Shown here piece by piece: positions 1-9,017 of a DNA stretch of 64,000 nt (positions are counted from its first letter, which is position 1; every line of letters begins with the position of its first letter). The notes beneath the pieces are model-generated. The model did not search any database and was not told the DNA's origin. It worked only from the letters and a program-made list of their open reading frames with translations. The position numbers and the translations under genes are program-made. Where the stretch lies: the NCBI GenBank assembly GCA_963702995.1, contig OY969783.1:1302001-1366000 (forward strand). Reading direction: 5' to 3'. Source of the DNA: MFD04580-c1 sp963702995. Lineage in GTDB: Bacteria > Planctomycetota > Phycisphaerae > Tepidisphaerales > Tepidisphaeraceae.

Positions 1-275
1 CCCACGGACGCGGATCGCGGGTCACTTTCTCCGTCCGGCGAAAATGACGGCCACACCGGCGCCTGTGGCAACCGGCATCGACTTGACACGCGCGGCGCGG
101 TAGCTCAACGTACGCTGGCACGGCTTTTTCACGGTCCACGCCGTGATCGGGTGATGGCGCACGGGCCGTCATGGGCTTCGCGCCCCGCACCGCGGAACGC
201 CCTTTCTCTGGCGTGAAACGAATCAAGGATGGTGACCGCGCGGGGCTTCGGCGTCGTCGGTCGGAGGCACGCATC

Positions 276-3200
276 ATGCCAACGCGAATGGAAAGGCGGT
301 GGCCCCGTGCACTTCTGTGGGCATCGCTCTGGGCCGGAGGGGTGGCTCCGCTTTCATCGTGCATGGCGGATACGGCGCCCGGCGCGGCCGCGGAGGTGGA
401 CCCGGCCGCCAAGAAGCTGCTAAAGGCTTCGGGGCTGTTCAATCGAGGCATGTATAAGCTGGCCGAGGGGGATTACCAGGAATTCCTCCAGCAGTTCCCC
501 AGTCACCCGGAGGTCACCACGGCCCGGTATGACCTGGGGCTCTGCTATTACAAGGAGGGGGACTACGCGAAGGCCGTCAACCTGATCGGGCGGGCCCTCA
601 AGGATGACAAGTTCAAGGATCGGGACGAGGCACTGGCGGTCGTCGGGCACTCGGAGCTACAGCAGAAGCGCTATGACGCCTCGCTGGCCGCGTTCGACGA
701 ACTGCTCGCCAAGTACCCCGCCAGCAAGCAGGCGGAAGTCGCGGCGCTGAGCCGGGCGCAGGCGTTGCTCCTGAACAACAAGTTCGCCGAATCGGCGGCC
801 GCGGCGCAGTCGTTCCTGAAGTCCTACCCCGACAGTAAGCAGCGGGCGGCCGGCGCCTACTTCCTCGCTCTCGCCCAGCGGTCCCTTGGCCAGAACGATG
901 CCGCCGAGACCACGCTCGATGGGCTGCTCAAAACGTACCCCAAAAGCCCCTACGAACTGGACGCGACGCTCCTCCTCGGCCAGGCACGGGAAGCACAGAA
1001 CAAGCTCGACACGGCGGCCGACGCGTATCGACAGGTCATCGCCATCGCGCCGGCCGCGCACGCTTCCGACGGGCACTACAGCCTGGGCGTCGCCCTCTAC
1101 AAGGCGGGCAAGTTCGACGAAGCGGCGACGGAGCTATCGACCGTTGTCACCCAGAGCCCCGACAGCCAATATGCCAAGCCCGCGCGGCTCCAACTCGGGC
1201 TCGCACAGTTGGCGCTGGGGAAGATTGGCGATGCCCGCAAGACGCTCACGACCGCGGCCGCCGATGAGCCGGCGAACGCCGCCGCGGCGCGCTATGGATT
1301 GGCGGAGTGTGACATCGCCGATCGGAAGTTCGACGCCGCCCTGGCGACCCTCGACGCCCTTTCGAAGCTGACGCCGCCGCCGGCCAACCTCCCGCAGGTC
1401 ATGCTCGACCGGGCGGTCTGCCTGATGGAACTGGGGAAGCACGCCGAGGCGGCCGAGGCGTTCTCCGGCTTCCTCCAGCAGAACCCGGGCAGCCCGCAGG
1501 CGACCGAGGCGCGCTATCGGCAGGCCTTCTCGCTGCACAAGCTCGGCCGCTATGACGAAAGCCACGCCCTCTGCCAGCAGGTCGTCAAAGCCGGGGCGGC
1601 CGACTGGTCCGGCCCGGCGTCCGAGCTGGACGCGGAAAACCTGTTCCTCCTCGCCAAGTACGCCGACGCGTCGGCCGCCTTCACCGCGCTGATCGCTTCG
1701 ACGAAGGATGCCGACCGAAAGCTCAACTTCTCCTTCCGGCTTGGGCAATCGGCGTATCACAGCGGCGACTATGCGAAAGCGGTCGAGATCCTGAAGCCCG
1801 TCGCGGACGACGCCCGATCGGCCAAGAGCGACGCGCTGGCCCGATCGATCTTCCTGGTGGGCGACGCATCGCTTCAGCTCAACAAGAATGCCGAGGCGGC
1901 CGCCGCGCTGAGCAAGTACCTGCCGATCGCCAAGGCCGACAAACAGGAGGCGCAGTTCAAGCTGGCGCTGGCGCAGCTTCGCTCCGGGGATGAGGCGTCG
2001 GCAACGCGAAACTTCTCGGAAGCCGCGAGCGGGCCGGGCGATTCGCCGTGGACCGCCCGGGCGCAGTTCGAATCGGGGCAGCTCGCCTACAAACATCAGC
2101 CGCCGGACCTGGCCAAGGCCGCAGCGCAACTGGGCAAGGTGCTTACCTTCAACGGCGGAAAGGCCCCGGAAGAGCTGGCGGCCGCCGCGACGTACCTGCT
2201 CGGGTGGGTCGATTTCGACCAGAAGCATTACGCCGACGCCGCCGCGAAATGGAAGCAGGTCGTCAGCGCCTACCCAAAGAACCCGCTCGCCCCCGATGCC
2301 TCGTTCCAGCAAGGGGCGGCGTTGAAGGAGGCGGGGCAGGATGAGGCGTCGCTCGCCGCGCTGAAGCAGTACGTCGCCACGTACCCCGACGGGAAGTATG
2401 CCGCCCGGGCCAAGCAGTTGGCGGCCGCCTGCCTGACCACGCTCAAGCGCGACGCAGAAGCGAAGGCCCTGCTGGAGCCGCTCGCCCAGGCGAAGGACCC
2501 TGGCGATACCGTCCTGTACGACCTCGCCTGGGCGCAGCGGAACACGAAGGACATCCCGGCCGCCACCGAGACGTATCGGCGGCTCTTGCAGGAGTGCCCG
2601 ACGAGCGAGCTGGCCCCGGCCGCGCGGACGGAATTGGGCGAGTTCCTCTATAACGATAAGAAGTACGACGAGGCGGCCAGGCTGCTCGCCGCGGCGATCG
2701 ACGACAAGTCGGCCCGGCCGCAGACGGTGTCGGCCGCGGCGTACCGCCTGGGGTGGTGTTACGAGAAGCTCGCCAGGACCGATCTGGCGGCCGAGGCCTT
2801 CCGCAAGTTTCTTGCGGCGCCGCAGGGGGCGACTGACGAGATGATCGTCTCGGCGATGTACCAGTCGAGCGTGGCCGATGCGTCGGCCGCCAAGTTTGAC
2901 GAGGCGCAGAAGTCGCTGAAGAACCTCCTCGCCAAATACCCCAGCAGCCCGCAAGCGCCGATCGCTCTGCTGAAGCTCGGCGATGTGCAGTCGGATGCGA
3001 GCGATTTCCCCTCCGCCTTAAAGACGTTCACCGACTACATCGCTCGCTACCCCAAGGAAGCGCTCGTCTATCGGGCCTATTTCGGCGCCGGGTGGTCGCT
3101 GGAGAACCTCAAGCGATACGCCGAAGCCCGCGACGCCTTCACGAAGGCGATCAACCTCAACAACGGCGAGACGGCCGCCCAGGCGCAGTTCCAGATCGGC

Positions 3201-3431
3201 GAGACGTACCTGGAAGAGGGGAAGTTCGAGCTGGCGACGGGCGCGCTGGTTGGCGTGGAAGACGTCTACAACTACCCGACCTGGTCCGCACGCGCCCTGC
3301 TCGAGGCCGGCAAAGCGTATGAGCAACTGAAGCAGGCCGACCAGGCGAAGCAGTTCTATTCCCGCGTGATCGCCAAGTACAAAGATCTGCCCGAAGCCAA
3401 GGCCGCGGCGGATCGCCTGAAAGCGCTTTGA
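276..3431 (+). CDS. Giant TPR-repeat lipoprotein (CpoB/YbgF-like)
   Basis: A protein of about 1051 residues made almost entirely of tetratricopeptide-type helical repeats (recurring A..YLLG, YPxS and F..A patterns), expected to be a periplasmic or outer-membrane scaffold. I place the start at the ATG at 276, not the upstream in-frame start at 171, because a GGAGG lies 8 bases before it and the first 29 residues form a basic, hydrophobic leader ending in a lipobox-like LSSC (Cys29). It is followed 96 bases later by a TolQ/ExbB-type gene and then an ExbD-type gene. In Gram-negative Tol-Pal systems a much smaller TPR protein (CpoB/YbgF) sits in the same company, so a role as coordinator of an envelope machine is inferred. 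The repeats are too many and too diverged to assign a ligand. Confidence 0.88.
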   Translation: MPTRMERRWPRALLWASLWAGGVAPLSSCMADTAPGAAAEVDPAAKKLLKASGLFNRGMYKLAEGDYQEFLQQFPSHPEVTTARYDLGLCYYKEGDYAKAVNLIGRALKDDKFKDRDEALAVVGHSELQQKRYDASLAAFDELLAKYPASKQAEVAALSRAQALLLNNKFAESAAAAQSFLKSYPDSKQRAAGAYFLALAQRSLGQNDAAETTLDGLLKTYPKSPYELDATLLLGQAREAQNKLDTAADAYRQVIAIAPAAHASDGHYSLGVALYKAGKFDEAATELSTVVTQSPDSQYAKPARLQLGLAQLALGKIGDARKTLTTAAADEPANAAAARYGLAECDIADRKFDAALATLDALSKLTPPPANLPQVMLDRAVCLMELGKHAEAAEAFSGFLQQNPGSPQATEARYRQAFSLHKLGRYDESHALCQQVVKAGAADWSGPASELDAENLFLLAKYADASAAFTALIASTKDADRKLNFSFRLGQSAYHSGDYAKAVEILKPVADDARSAKSDALARSIFLVGDASLQLNKNAEAAAALSKYLPIAKADKQEAQFKLALAQLRSGDEASATRNFSEAASGPGDSPWTARAQFESGQLAYKHQPPDLAKAAAQLGKVLTFNGGKAPEELAAAATYLLGWVDFDQKHYADAAAKWKQVVSAYPKNPLAPDASFQQGAALKEAGQDEASLAALKQYVATYPDGKYAARAKQLAAACLTTLKRDAEAKALLEPLAQAKDPGDTVLYDLAWAQRNTKDIPAATETYRRLLQECPTSELAPAARTELGEFLYNDKKYDEAARLLAAAIDDKSARPQTVSAAAYRLGWCYEKLARTDLAAEAFRKFLAAPQGATDEMIVSAMYQSSVADASAAKFDEAQKSLKNLLAKYPSSPQAPIALLKLGDVQSDASDFPSALKTFTDYIARYPKEALVYRAYFGAGWSLENLKRYAEARDAFTKAINLNNGETAAQAQFQIGETYLEEGKFELATGALVGVEDVYNYPTWSARALLEAGKAYEQLKQADQAKQFYSRVIAKYKDLPEAKAAADRLKAL

Positions 3432-3527
3432 TGTCGCGGGCGGCGAGACGCGGCCGCGGGTCGCACCGCATTCGCCGCCGGGGGCCCTCGGCTCGATTGT
3501 TTGAACGTCGCTGAAGGACTGGATTGC

Positions 3528-4394
3528 ATGCTGATACCTGTGAACCCCCGCCCGCGCCGCCGTACGTTCCGCATGCCGCCCGCGCTCCCGGCGATGGCGG
3601 CGATCTTCATGCTCGGCGTCGCCGCCCTGGCGCAGACGGGGTTGCCCACCTCCGGGGCGTCGCCGGCGTCATTCGAGCCCGGCGCACCGACGACGGCCCC
3701 GGCCGCACACGCGACCAAGACGGTGCTGGAGTTGTTCACCAGCGGCGGCGTGGTGATGTACATCCTCGCCGGCTTCAGCGTGATCGCGGTCGCCATCATC
3801 TTCGAGCGGATGTATGCCCTGCGCCGCGGCCAGGTGCTGCCGCGCGGGTTCCTCCCCGGCCTGAAGGCGGTCTTTAAGAACCCGACCGAAGATCGCGACG
3901 CGGCCCTCGCCTATTGCAAGGCGAACGATTCGCCGATCGCCCGCATGGTCGCCGCCTACATCAAGCGGCTGCCACGCGGCTTTGAGGCGGCCGAGAAGGC
4001 CCTGGAAGACGCCGGCGGCAACGAGGCCCTCAAGCTCCGCACCAACATGCGGTTCTTTTATGCCATCGGGTCCGTGGCGACTCTGCTCGGCCTGATCGGA
4101 ACGATCTCGGGGATGATCAAGGCGTTCATGGACACCGCCCGGCCGGACATCGGCGAAGGGGCGGAAAAAGTTCAGTTGCTCTCAACCGGCATCTATGAAG
4201 CGATGGTCTGCACCTTCGGCGGGCTGGCGTTGGCGATCGTGGTGACGATCTTCTACTACTTCTTCATCGGGCGGATTGAAAAGCTCATCGCCGACATGAA
4301 CGACGAGCTGACGACGTTCTCGGATGAGTACGGGCTCAACGCCGAGTCCGACGTGGAGATGGGCGTCACGCGGCATCTCCAGGCCCAGCGATAA
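3528..4394 (+). CDS. MotA/TolQ/ExbB family proton channel protein
   Basis: An inner-membrane proton-channel subunit of about 288 residues. An N-terminal hydrophobic leader (MAAIFMLGVAAL) is followed by the family core: a first membrane helix VVMYILAGFSVIAVAIIFER, a cytoplasmic loop, then two helices including the conserved stretch around ATLLGLIGTISGMI and a C-terminal GGLALAIVVTIFYYFF helix. The ATG at 3528 is preferred over the upstream TTG at 3501 because AAGGA precedes it by about 9 bases. These proteins form pentamers around an ExbD/TolR dimer and couple proton flow to envelope work. The next gene, 76 bases downstream, is that ExbD/TolR partner. Whether it serves TonB-type uptake or Tol-type envelope maintenance is not settled by sequence; the neighbouring TPR and PD40 genes favour Tol-like. 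Confidence 0.93.
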   Translation: MLIPVNPRPRRRTFRMPPALPAMAAIFMLGVAALAQTGLPTSGASPASFEPGAPTTAPAAHATKTVLELFTSGGVVMYILAGFSVIAVAIIFERMYALRRGQVLPRGFLPGLKAVFKNPTEDRDAALAYCKANDSPIARMVAAYIKRLPRGFEAAEKALEDAGGNEALKLRTNMRFFYAIGSVATLLGLIGTISGMIKAFMDTARPDIGEGAEKVQLLSTGIYEAMVCTFGGLALAIVVTIFYYFFIGRIEKLIADMNDELTTFSDEYGLNAESDVEMGVTRHLQAQR

Positions 4395-4470
4395 AAGCGT
4401 AACTGGGCCGACGCCGCCCGACGCCGTCGCTGGGCCAGTCGAAGCTTTCACGAGAAACGCGAGCGCGACC

Positions 4471-4893
4471 ATGCGGATCCGAGACCCGCTCAACGAAACG
4501 GAAGAGCCCTTCAACCTCGTCCCCTTGACGGACATGGTCTTCAACCTGCTCATCTTCTTCATGGCCGCCACGACGTTTGCGCAGGTCGAAAAGGAGATCA
4601 ACGTGCGCCTGCCGAAGGCGTCGTCGTTCACCACGCTCTCTTCGGCGCCGCAGGAGATGGTGATCAACATCAACGAGACGGGCAAGGCGATCGTCAATCA
4701 CAAGGAGTATGACGTCGGCGGCCTGGAGCAACTGCTGTGCGCGATGGTCCTGAAGAACAGCCAAAGCAGCGTCTTCATCCGCGCCGATGAGCGGGGCTCG
4801 GTGAAAGGGTTCGCCGAGATCGTCAAGACCTGTAAGAAGGCGGGCGTCGGCGAAGCCAAGATCGTCTACGTCGGGGAAGGCGCCGCGAAGTGA
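4471..4893 (+). CDS. ExbD/TolR family biopolymer transport protein
   Basis: A protein of about 140 residues with one N-terminal membrane helix and a periplasmic domain. The helix begins LVPLTDMVFNLLIFFMAATT, where Asp21 is the proton-accepting residue typical of ExbD/TolR. It is followed by the usual polar segment (VRLPKASS) and a small alpha/beta periplasmic domain. The start at 4471 is the first ATG that puts the short charged tail directly before the helix; the earlier in-frame start would add a long shadow-like extension overlapping the ExbB gene. It pairs with the upstream TolQ/ExbB-type gene. Many bacteria of this group carry two ExbD copies; only one is present here. Confidence 0.92.
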   Translation: MRIRDPLNETEEPFNLVPLTDMVFNLLIFFMAATTFAQVEKEINVRLPKASSFTTLSSAPQEMVININETGKAIVNHKEYDVGGLEQLLCAMVLKNSQSSVFIRADERGSVKGFAEIVKTCKKAGVGEAKIVYVGEGAAK

Positions 4894-4948
4894 CCTGACG
4901 CGGCCCGTTGCGACCTGCGACGACTCGACCGGGATCGTCTCCGAACCT

Positions 4949-5005
4949 GGGAACGCCGGCGTCCCCGTCGGCGTTTTGACGTCGAGCCGACGAGGACGGG
5001 GTTCC
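4949..5005. repeat. Imperfect intergenic hairpin repeat (family shared with 18316-18375)
   Basis: Two arms (4949-4972 and 4986-5005) are imperfect inverted copies. The left arm begins GGGAACGCCGGCGTCC and the right arm ends in GGTTCC. A related hairpin lies after lon at 18316-18375. It follows the ExbD gene and may act as a transcription terminator. Confidence 0.55.
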
Positions 5006-5171
5006 GAGCGGAGTTCCCGGCTCGCGGGTGGCTCGCCTGGCGGTCGGCCGGATATAATGACGCCACCACCGCGCCCTCTTCGACGTGAACAGTTCAACAT
5101 GACCGCCCCATCACCGACCGCGAGTTCAGCCCCTGCCGCGCCGCGCGCGGCGGTCGCCGCTGCGCGGTACG

Positions 5172-7295
5172 GTGCGGGCCCTGGCGGCCGTAACGGCGGT
5201 GATCGTCATCGCGGCGGCGGCCTGGTGGTTCAGCGGGCGCCGCGTCTGGACCGACGGCGAATTGGTCCGCGTCGCCGATCGGGACGTTCGTCCGCGACAG
5301 ATTCTGTGGGGGGCGGCGCAGCCAGTGGCTGGTTTGGTCGCGGCCGGGCAGGCGTACGAACCCTCCGTCTCGCCGGATGGGGACGAGTTTTACTTTGTCC
5401 TCGGCAAGGCGGGTGGGAACGGGGCGGCCGCCGGGTCGCCCAATGCCGACATCTACGTCAGTTACCGCCGCAACGGCGCCTGGGCGACGCCCGTCCCGCT
5501 GGCGGAGGTGAACAGCCCTTTTGATGATCTGGGGCCGCGGCTGACGGGGGATGGCAAGTTCCTGCTCTTTTATTCCAACCGCCCCGGCGGCTACGGCGGC
5601 TACGACCTCTGGGCCGCCGCCCGGCGGTATGACGATCGCGGCGCGGCGGCCGGCTGGGGCACGCCGTTCAACCTGGGGCCGACGGTCAACAGCGCGTTCG
5701 ACGAGTACAGCCCGGCGCCGTCGCCCGACGGCCGCCTGCTCTTCTTTGCGACCAATCGAACGGCCGCCCAGGCTTCGCAGAACGAGGCGTGGCACGCCAC
5801 GATTCGCGCCAATGGCAGCAACGATTTCGATCTCTGGATGGCGCGACGCGAGGAGTCGGCGCCCTCCGCGGACGTAGCCAACGCCACCACCCGCCCCGCC
5901 GAGCCTCGAGCGGCCGATACCGAGCCCACGATCCGCTCGATGCTTGAGCCGCGGATCGCCTTTGCCGAAGCACGGGAGGTGCCCGGCGTAAACACGACAT
6001 CGATTGAAGGGGCGAGCTGCATGTCGCCCGCCGGCGACTTTCTCTACTTTACTTCCGATCGACCGGGCGGTTATGGAAAATTTGACCTCTACCGCTGCCG
6101 CGTCCATGGCGAGCAGTTCGGCCCGGTCGAGAACCTCGGCCCGTCGATCAACACGCCCGATAACGAAACCGACCCTCAACTCGCGCTCGGCGGCTTCCGG
6201 CTCTATTTCAGCTCGGATCGGATGCTGCCCGCGCCGGCGCGGGTTGCGACGAACCGGATCGATGCGGCGGCGCTGGCCCCTGATTCGACCACGCGGCCGA
6301 CTTCCGGCCCTGCTTCCCAGCCGGCTTCCCCACCCGCTTACGCCCTGCTTCAGAGCGATTCTCGCGAGGTTTATCTCGAACGGATCGCCCGCCCGCTGCC
6401 ACGTGTCGGGGCGACGGGATGGATCTTCGCCGCGTCGCTCGTGGCCCTGATCCCGCTGGTGATGCTCCTTCGCCGGTGGGACGAGCGCAGCCTGAGCCTC
6501 GTGCAGAAGTGCCTCCTGATCTCGCTGCTGATTCACGTCCTGCTCACAGCGGGGATGACGGTGACCCACGTCAGCTCAGACGTCTATCATTTCGTCCGTC
6601 GGGAAGAGGGGCTGGAAGCGCCGGTGACGCTTTCGCTCGATACGACGCGGGAAGGGGAAGTCGGCGATGCGGTCCGCCAGCAGTCCACGACGGAACTGCC
6701 CAGCGTCGGCCCACCGGCATCGATCGCCGGCAGAGAGGCCGTCTCCTCCGCGCCGCTTGCCGCGCCGGCGGGCGTCCAGGTCGAGGTCCCCAGCGCCGCG
6801 CCCAGTGGCGAAAAAATCGCCCTGACGCTGCCCGAGCTGAAGCGCGACCCGACGGCTCCGCCGTTCCAGCCGGCGCCTCCCGCCTTGCCGCCGACTGCCG
6901 ACTTGGCGCCCACGATGCCGCCGGTCGCCGTCCGGGTCGATGGATTGCCGCAGGTCACTCAGCCGGAACCTCCGCCGGCCGCCACCGTGGCGCAGCCCGA
7001 GCGCGCTCCAGACGCCGTGCGCGTGATGCCCACAGCCCCGCGGCCGGTCGAGCCGGCGGCCGTTACCTTGCCGCCGGTCGCGCGGGTCGATCGGTCGGCG
7101 GACCTGCTGCCGGTGCCGAACGCCGCGCCCTCGCCCGCGACGCTTCCCCCGCTCCTGCCCGAAATCGCGGCCGCCCGCCCGGTCGAGCCGCCCACCGCCG
7201 CACCGCCCCCCTTCACCCCCGCACCGATTCTGGCGCCCCCGGCGGCCGCCCTGCCTCGACCCGTCGATCGCGAGCCGGCGATGCCCCCGTCTTAG
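5172..7295 (+). CDS. PD40/TolB-like beta-propeller membrane protein, N-terminal part of a larger interrupted gene
   Basis: Segment of 707 residues. A GTG start at 5172 gives a short basic tail and an immediate membrane helix (AAVTAVIVIAAAAWWF). It is the first ATG/GTG/TTG after an in-frame TGA at 5100. An ATG at 5099 is in another frame. Residues about 50-390 contain PD40/TolB-type propeller repeats (YEPSVSPDGDEFYFV, GDFLYFTSDRPGGYGKFDLY, LYFSSDR). Two more helices follow near residues 415-470, then a Pro/Ala-rich tail. A TAG at 7293 ends the segment, but the same frame continues past it with identical composition (next entry), so this is probably one large protein reaching 10334. A TolB-like propeller next to TolQ/TolR-like genes supports a Tol-type machine (inference). 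Confidence 0.8.
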   Translation: MRALAAVTAVIVIAAAAWWFSGRRVWTDGELVRVADRDVRPRQILWGAAQPVAGLVAAGQAYEPSVSPDGDEFYFVLGKAGGNGAAAGSPNADIYVSYRRNGAWATPVPLAEVNSPFDDLGPRLTGDGKFLLFYSNRPGGYGGYDLWAAARRYDDRGAAAGWGTPFNLGPTVNSAFDEYSPAPSPDGRLLFFATNRTAAQASQNEAWHATIRANGSNDFDLWMARREESAPSADVANATTRPAEPRAADTEPTIRSMLEPRIAFAEAREVPGVNTTSIEGASCMSPAGDFLYFTSDRPGGYGKFDLYRCRVHGEQFGPVENLGPSINTPDNETDPQLALGGFRLYFSSDRMLPAPARVATNRIDAAALAPDSTTRPTSGPASQPASPPAYALLQSDSREVYLERIARPLPRVGATGWIFAASLVALIPLVMLLRRWDERSLSLVQKCLLISLLIHVLLTAGMTVTHVSSDVYHFVRREEGLEAPVTLSLDTTREGEVGDAVRQQSTTELPSVGPPASIAGREAVSSAPLAAPAGVQVEVPSAAPSGEKIALTLPELKRDPTAPPFQPAPPALPPTADLAPTMPPVAVRVDGLPQVTQPEPPPAATVAQPERAPDAVRVMPTAPRPVEPAAVTLPPVARVDRSADLLPVPNAAPSPATLPPLLPEIAAARPVEPPTAAPPPFTPAPILAPPAAALPRPVDREPAMPPS

Positions 7296-7325
7296 GACAG
7301 CTCGGTCGCGCCGCGGCGGCAGGAG

Positions 7326-8711
7326 GTGGCCGACCGTGCCTTGACGATGATCGCCCCGGCGAGAATCGAGACGCCACAGGTGGCCTCGGCCGCCCCGTCG
7401 GCAGCGGCCGCCGATCCGGCTGACCTCACGCCGCCCGCCAGACCGCGGATCGCCGATCTCCCACCTGTCGTTCCAATCCCTTCGGACGGCGGCCGGGCAA
7501 ATGCGTTTCGAGCGGCGGATGGGCCGGCCGCCGAGGCCGTTCAACTCCCGGCGTTACCGATCCGCCAGCCTTCCCAGGTTTCCGAGAGCGGTCAAATCGC
7601 CAATCGTCAGGAGATCGAGACGCCGGGGCTCACGAAGCTGTCGGTGGCGGCGGCGCCGACGTCGGGCGGCGTGGCGGCGATCCAAGCCGCATCGGCCGGG
7701 ATTTCCGATGCGAAGGCTCTCGCATCGGCCGACGCGACGCACGATTCTCTGGCGGACACTCCAATGGTTGCCGCGCGTCCGACCGCCGCCGTCGTAGTCG
7801 CGGCCGGGGCCGGCCCGGGCCTGGTGCCGGCCGCGACGAAGGTCGTGACGGCCCCAGAGCTGAACGTCCATCGGGCGGATGCGATCCCGCTGGAGCCGGG
7901 GCACCCGCTGTTGCAGTCCCTCCCAGAAGCCGCCACGGCAGCCTCCCGACTCGGCGGTGTGGTCGGAGCGACGACGCGGCCGTCGGTCGAAGCACTGGTC
8001 GCCGCCCTGCCGCCGCCGACATCCGCCGACGCCAGCTCGCTCGTGCTTGACCAACCGAGCCCCGCCCAAAGCGGCCGAGCCGCCCTCAGCGGCCAGCCGC
8101 CGTCGGGAATGGTCGAGCTACCGCGCGTCGCCCCCGCGGCGCCGGTGTCGGTGGGTGACGTTGCGGTCGCCGATCGACGCGCTGACCGACGCGAGCCGCT
8201 TGAGCTGGCGGGCACCGGGGCAACCGAATCACCTCCACCCACGACGTCACTCGCCCCGACGCGCCTCGACCGTTCGACCGGCTCGATGGAGCGCTCGCCG
8301 ATCGATCTCCCAGTTGGCCGAATCGCGTCGTCGGTCGAGCCCTCGATCGGCGGCCTGCCAGCTGCCCCCTTCGCAGTTTCCTTCGACGCGGCCGTCCCAG
8401 CCGCTCGCGGCGGCCGGCTTGGCGCCACCTTCCGCCGTACCCTCGGCCGCTGCGGGCCGGGCATCGCTTCGGTGCCGCTTGCCACCACCGCAAGGCCGAT
8501 AACGGTCGCACAATCCGCTCCCGCGAACGACTTGACGGACGTCGGGGATCGCGCGTCGCTTGCGATCCCGGCCGCTTCACCGGTCGCGTCGGGCCCTGGC
8601 GCGCGGCAACAGCCGGTCGCCGCAGAGCCGGGCCGACCGCGGTCCCGCCCGCCGCGGTGGCGGGCGATGGGGCGAGGGGCTCGCTCGCAGGCGATGCGGC
8701 CGCCGCGATAG
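7326..8711 (+). CDS. Pro/Ala/Val-rich linker segment of the interrupted propeller-cyclase gene
   Basis: A 461-codon open segment in the same frame as the PD40 segment, separated from it by the single TAG at 7293 and nine sense codons before the first possible start. Its composition (Pro, Ala, Val, Ser, Thr) continues that of the preceding tail, as expected for an extended periplasm-spanning linker like TolA's. From about 8600 the likely coding frame shifts successively: 8657-8830 reads well in one frame (AGDGARGSLAGDAAAAIV), about 8830-9000 in the next (VAPAGAPAPALAVASGTG), and from about 9010 back in the original frame. Each step equals one missing base. I doubt this is an independent gene; it is recorded so that the region is described. 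Confidence 0.5.
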   Translation: MADRALTMIAPARIETPQVASAAPSAAAADPADLTPPARPRIADLPPVVPIPSDGGRANAFRAADGPAAEAVQLPALPIRQPSQVSESGQIANRQEIETPGLTKLSVAAAPTSGGVAAIQAASAGISDAKALASADATHDSLADTPMVAARPTAAVVVAAGAGPGLVPAATKVVTAPELNVHRADAIPLEPGHPLLQSLPEAATAASRLGGVVGATTRPSVEALVAALPPPTSADASSLVLDQPSPAQSGRAALSGQPPSGMVELPRVAPAAPVSVGDVAVADRRADRREPLELAGTGATESPPPTTSLAPTRLDRSTGSMERSPIDLPVGRIASSVEPSIGGLPAAPFAVSFDAAVPAARGGRLGATFRRTLGRCGPGIASVPLATTARPITVAQSAPANDLTDVGDRASLAIPAASPVASGPGARQQPVAAEPGRPRSRPPRWRAMGRGARSQAMRPPR

Positions 8712-9017
8712 TGCGGCCACTCGACGCGCCCGCGATCCCGGCGACGCGGGCCCGGCCGCCGGCCACCATCGCCTCCGCCGGATCGATCGCTGTCGAGCCC
8801 GCGCGGCGGAGCGCTCGGTTGCTCCGGCGGGTGCGCCTGCCCCCGCCCTTGCCGTAGCGTCGGGGACGGGCTCACCCGACGCGGCAGCGCGGCCGGACGG
8901 CGGCTTTGACGTCGCCGTAACCGCGCGGCGTACGACGATCGCCCTGCCGAGCGACCCGCGCCTCGCCTCACGATCAGCGCCGCCTGGGCCGATTGGCGCC
9001 GGCCCGTCCCGGCGGCG

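Noticed and set aside
1134..2954. Long minus-strand open frame over the TPR gene
   Set aside because: It mirrors the GC-biased third positions of the plus-strand gene, has no domain and is Arg/Gly-rich, typical of an antisense shadow.
5094..6569. Long minus-strand open frame over the PD40 gene
   Set aside because: Arg/Gly-rich antisense shadow; the plus strand has clear propeller repeats.
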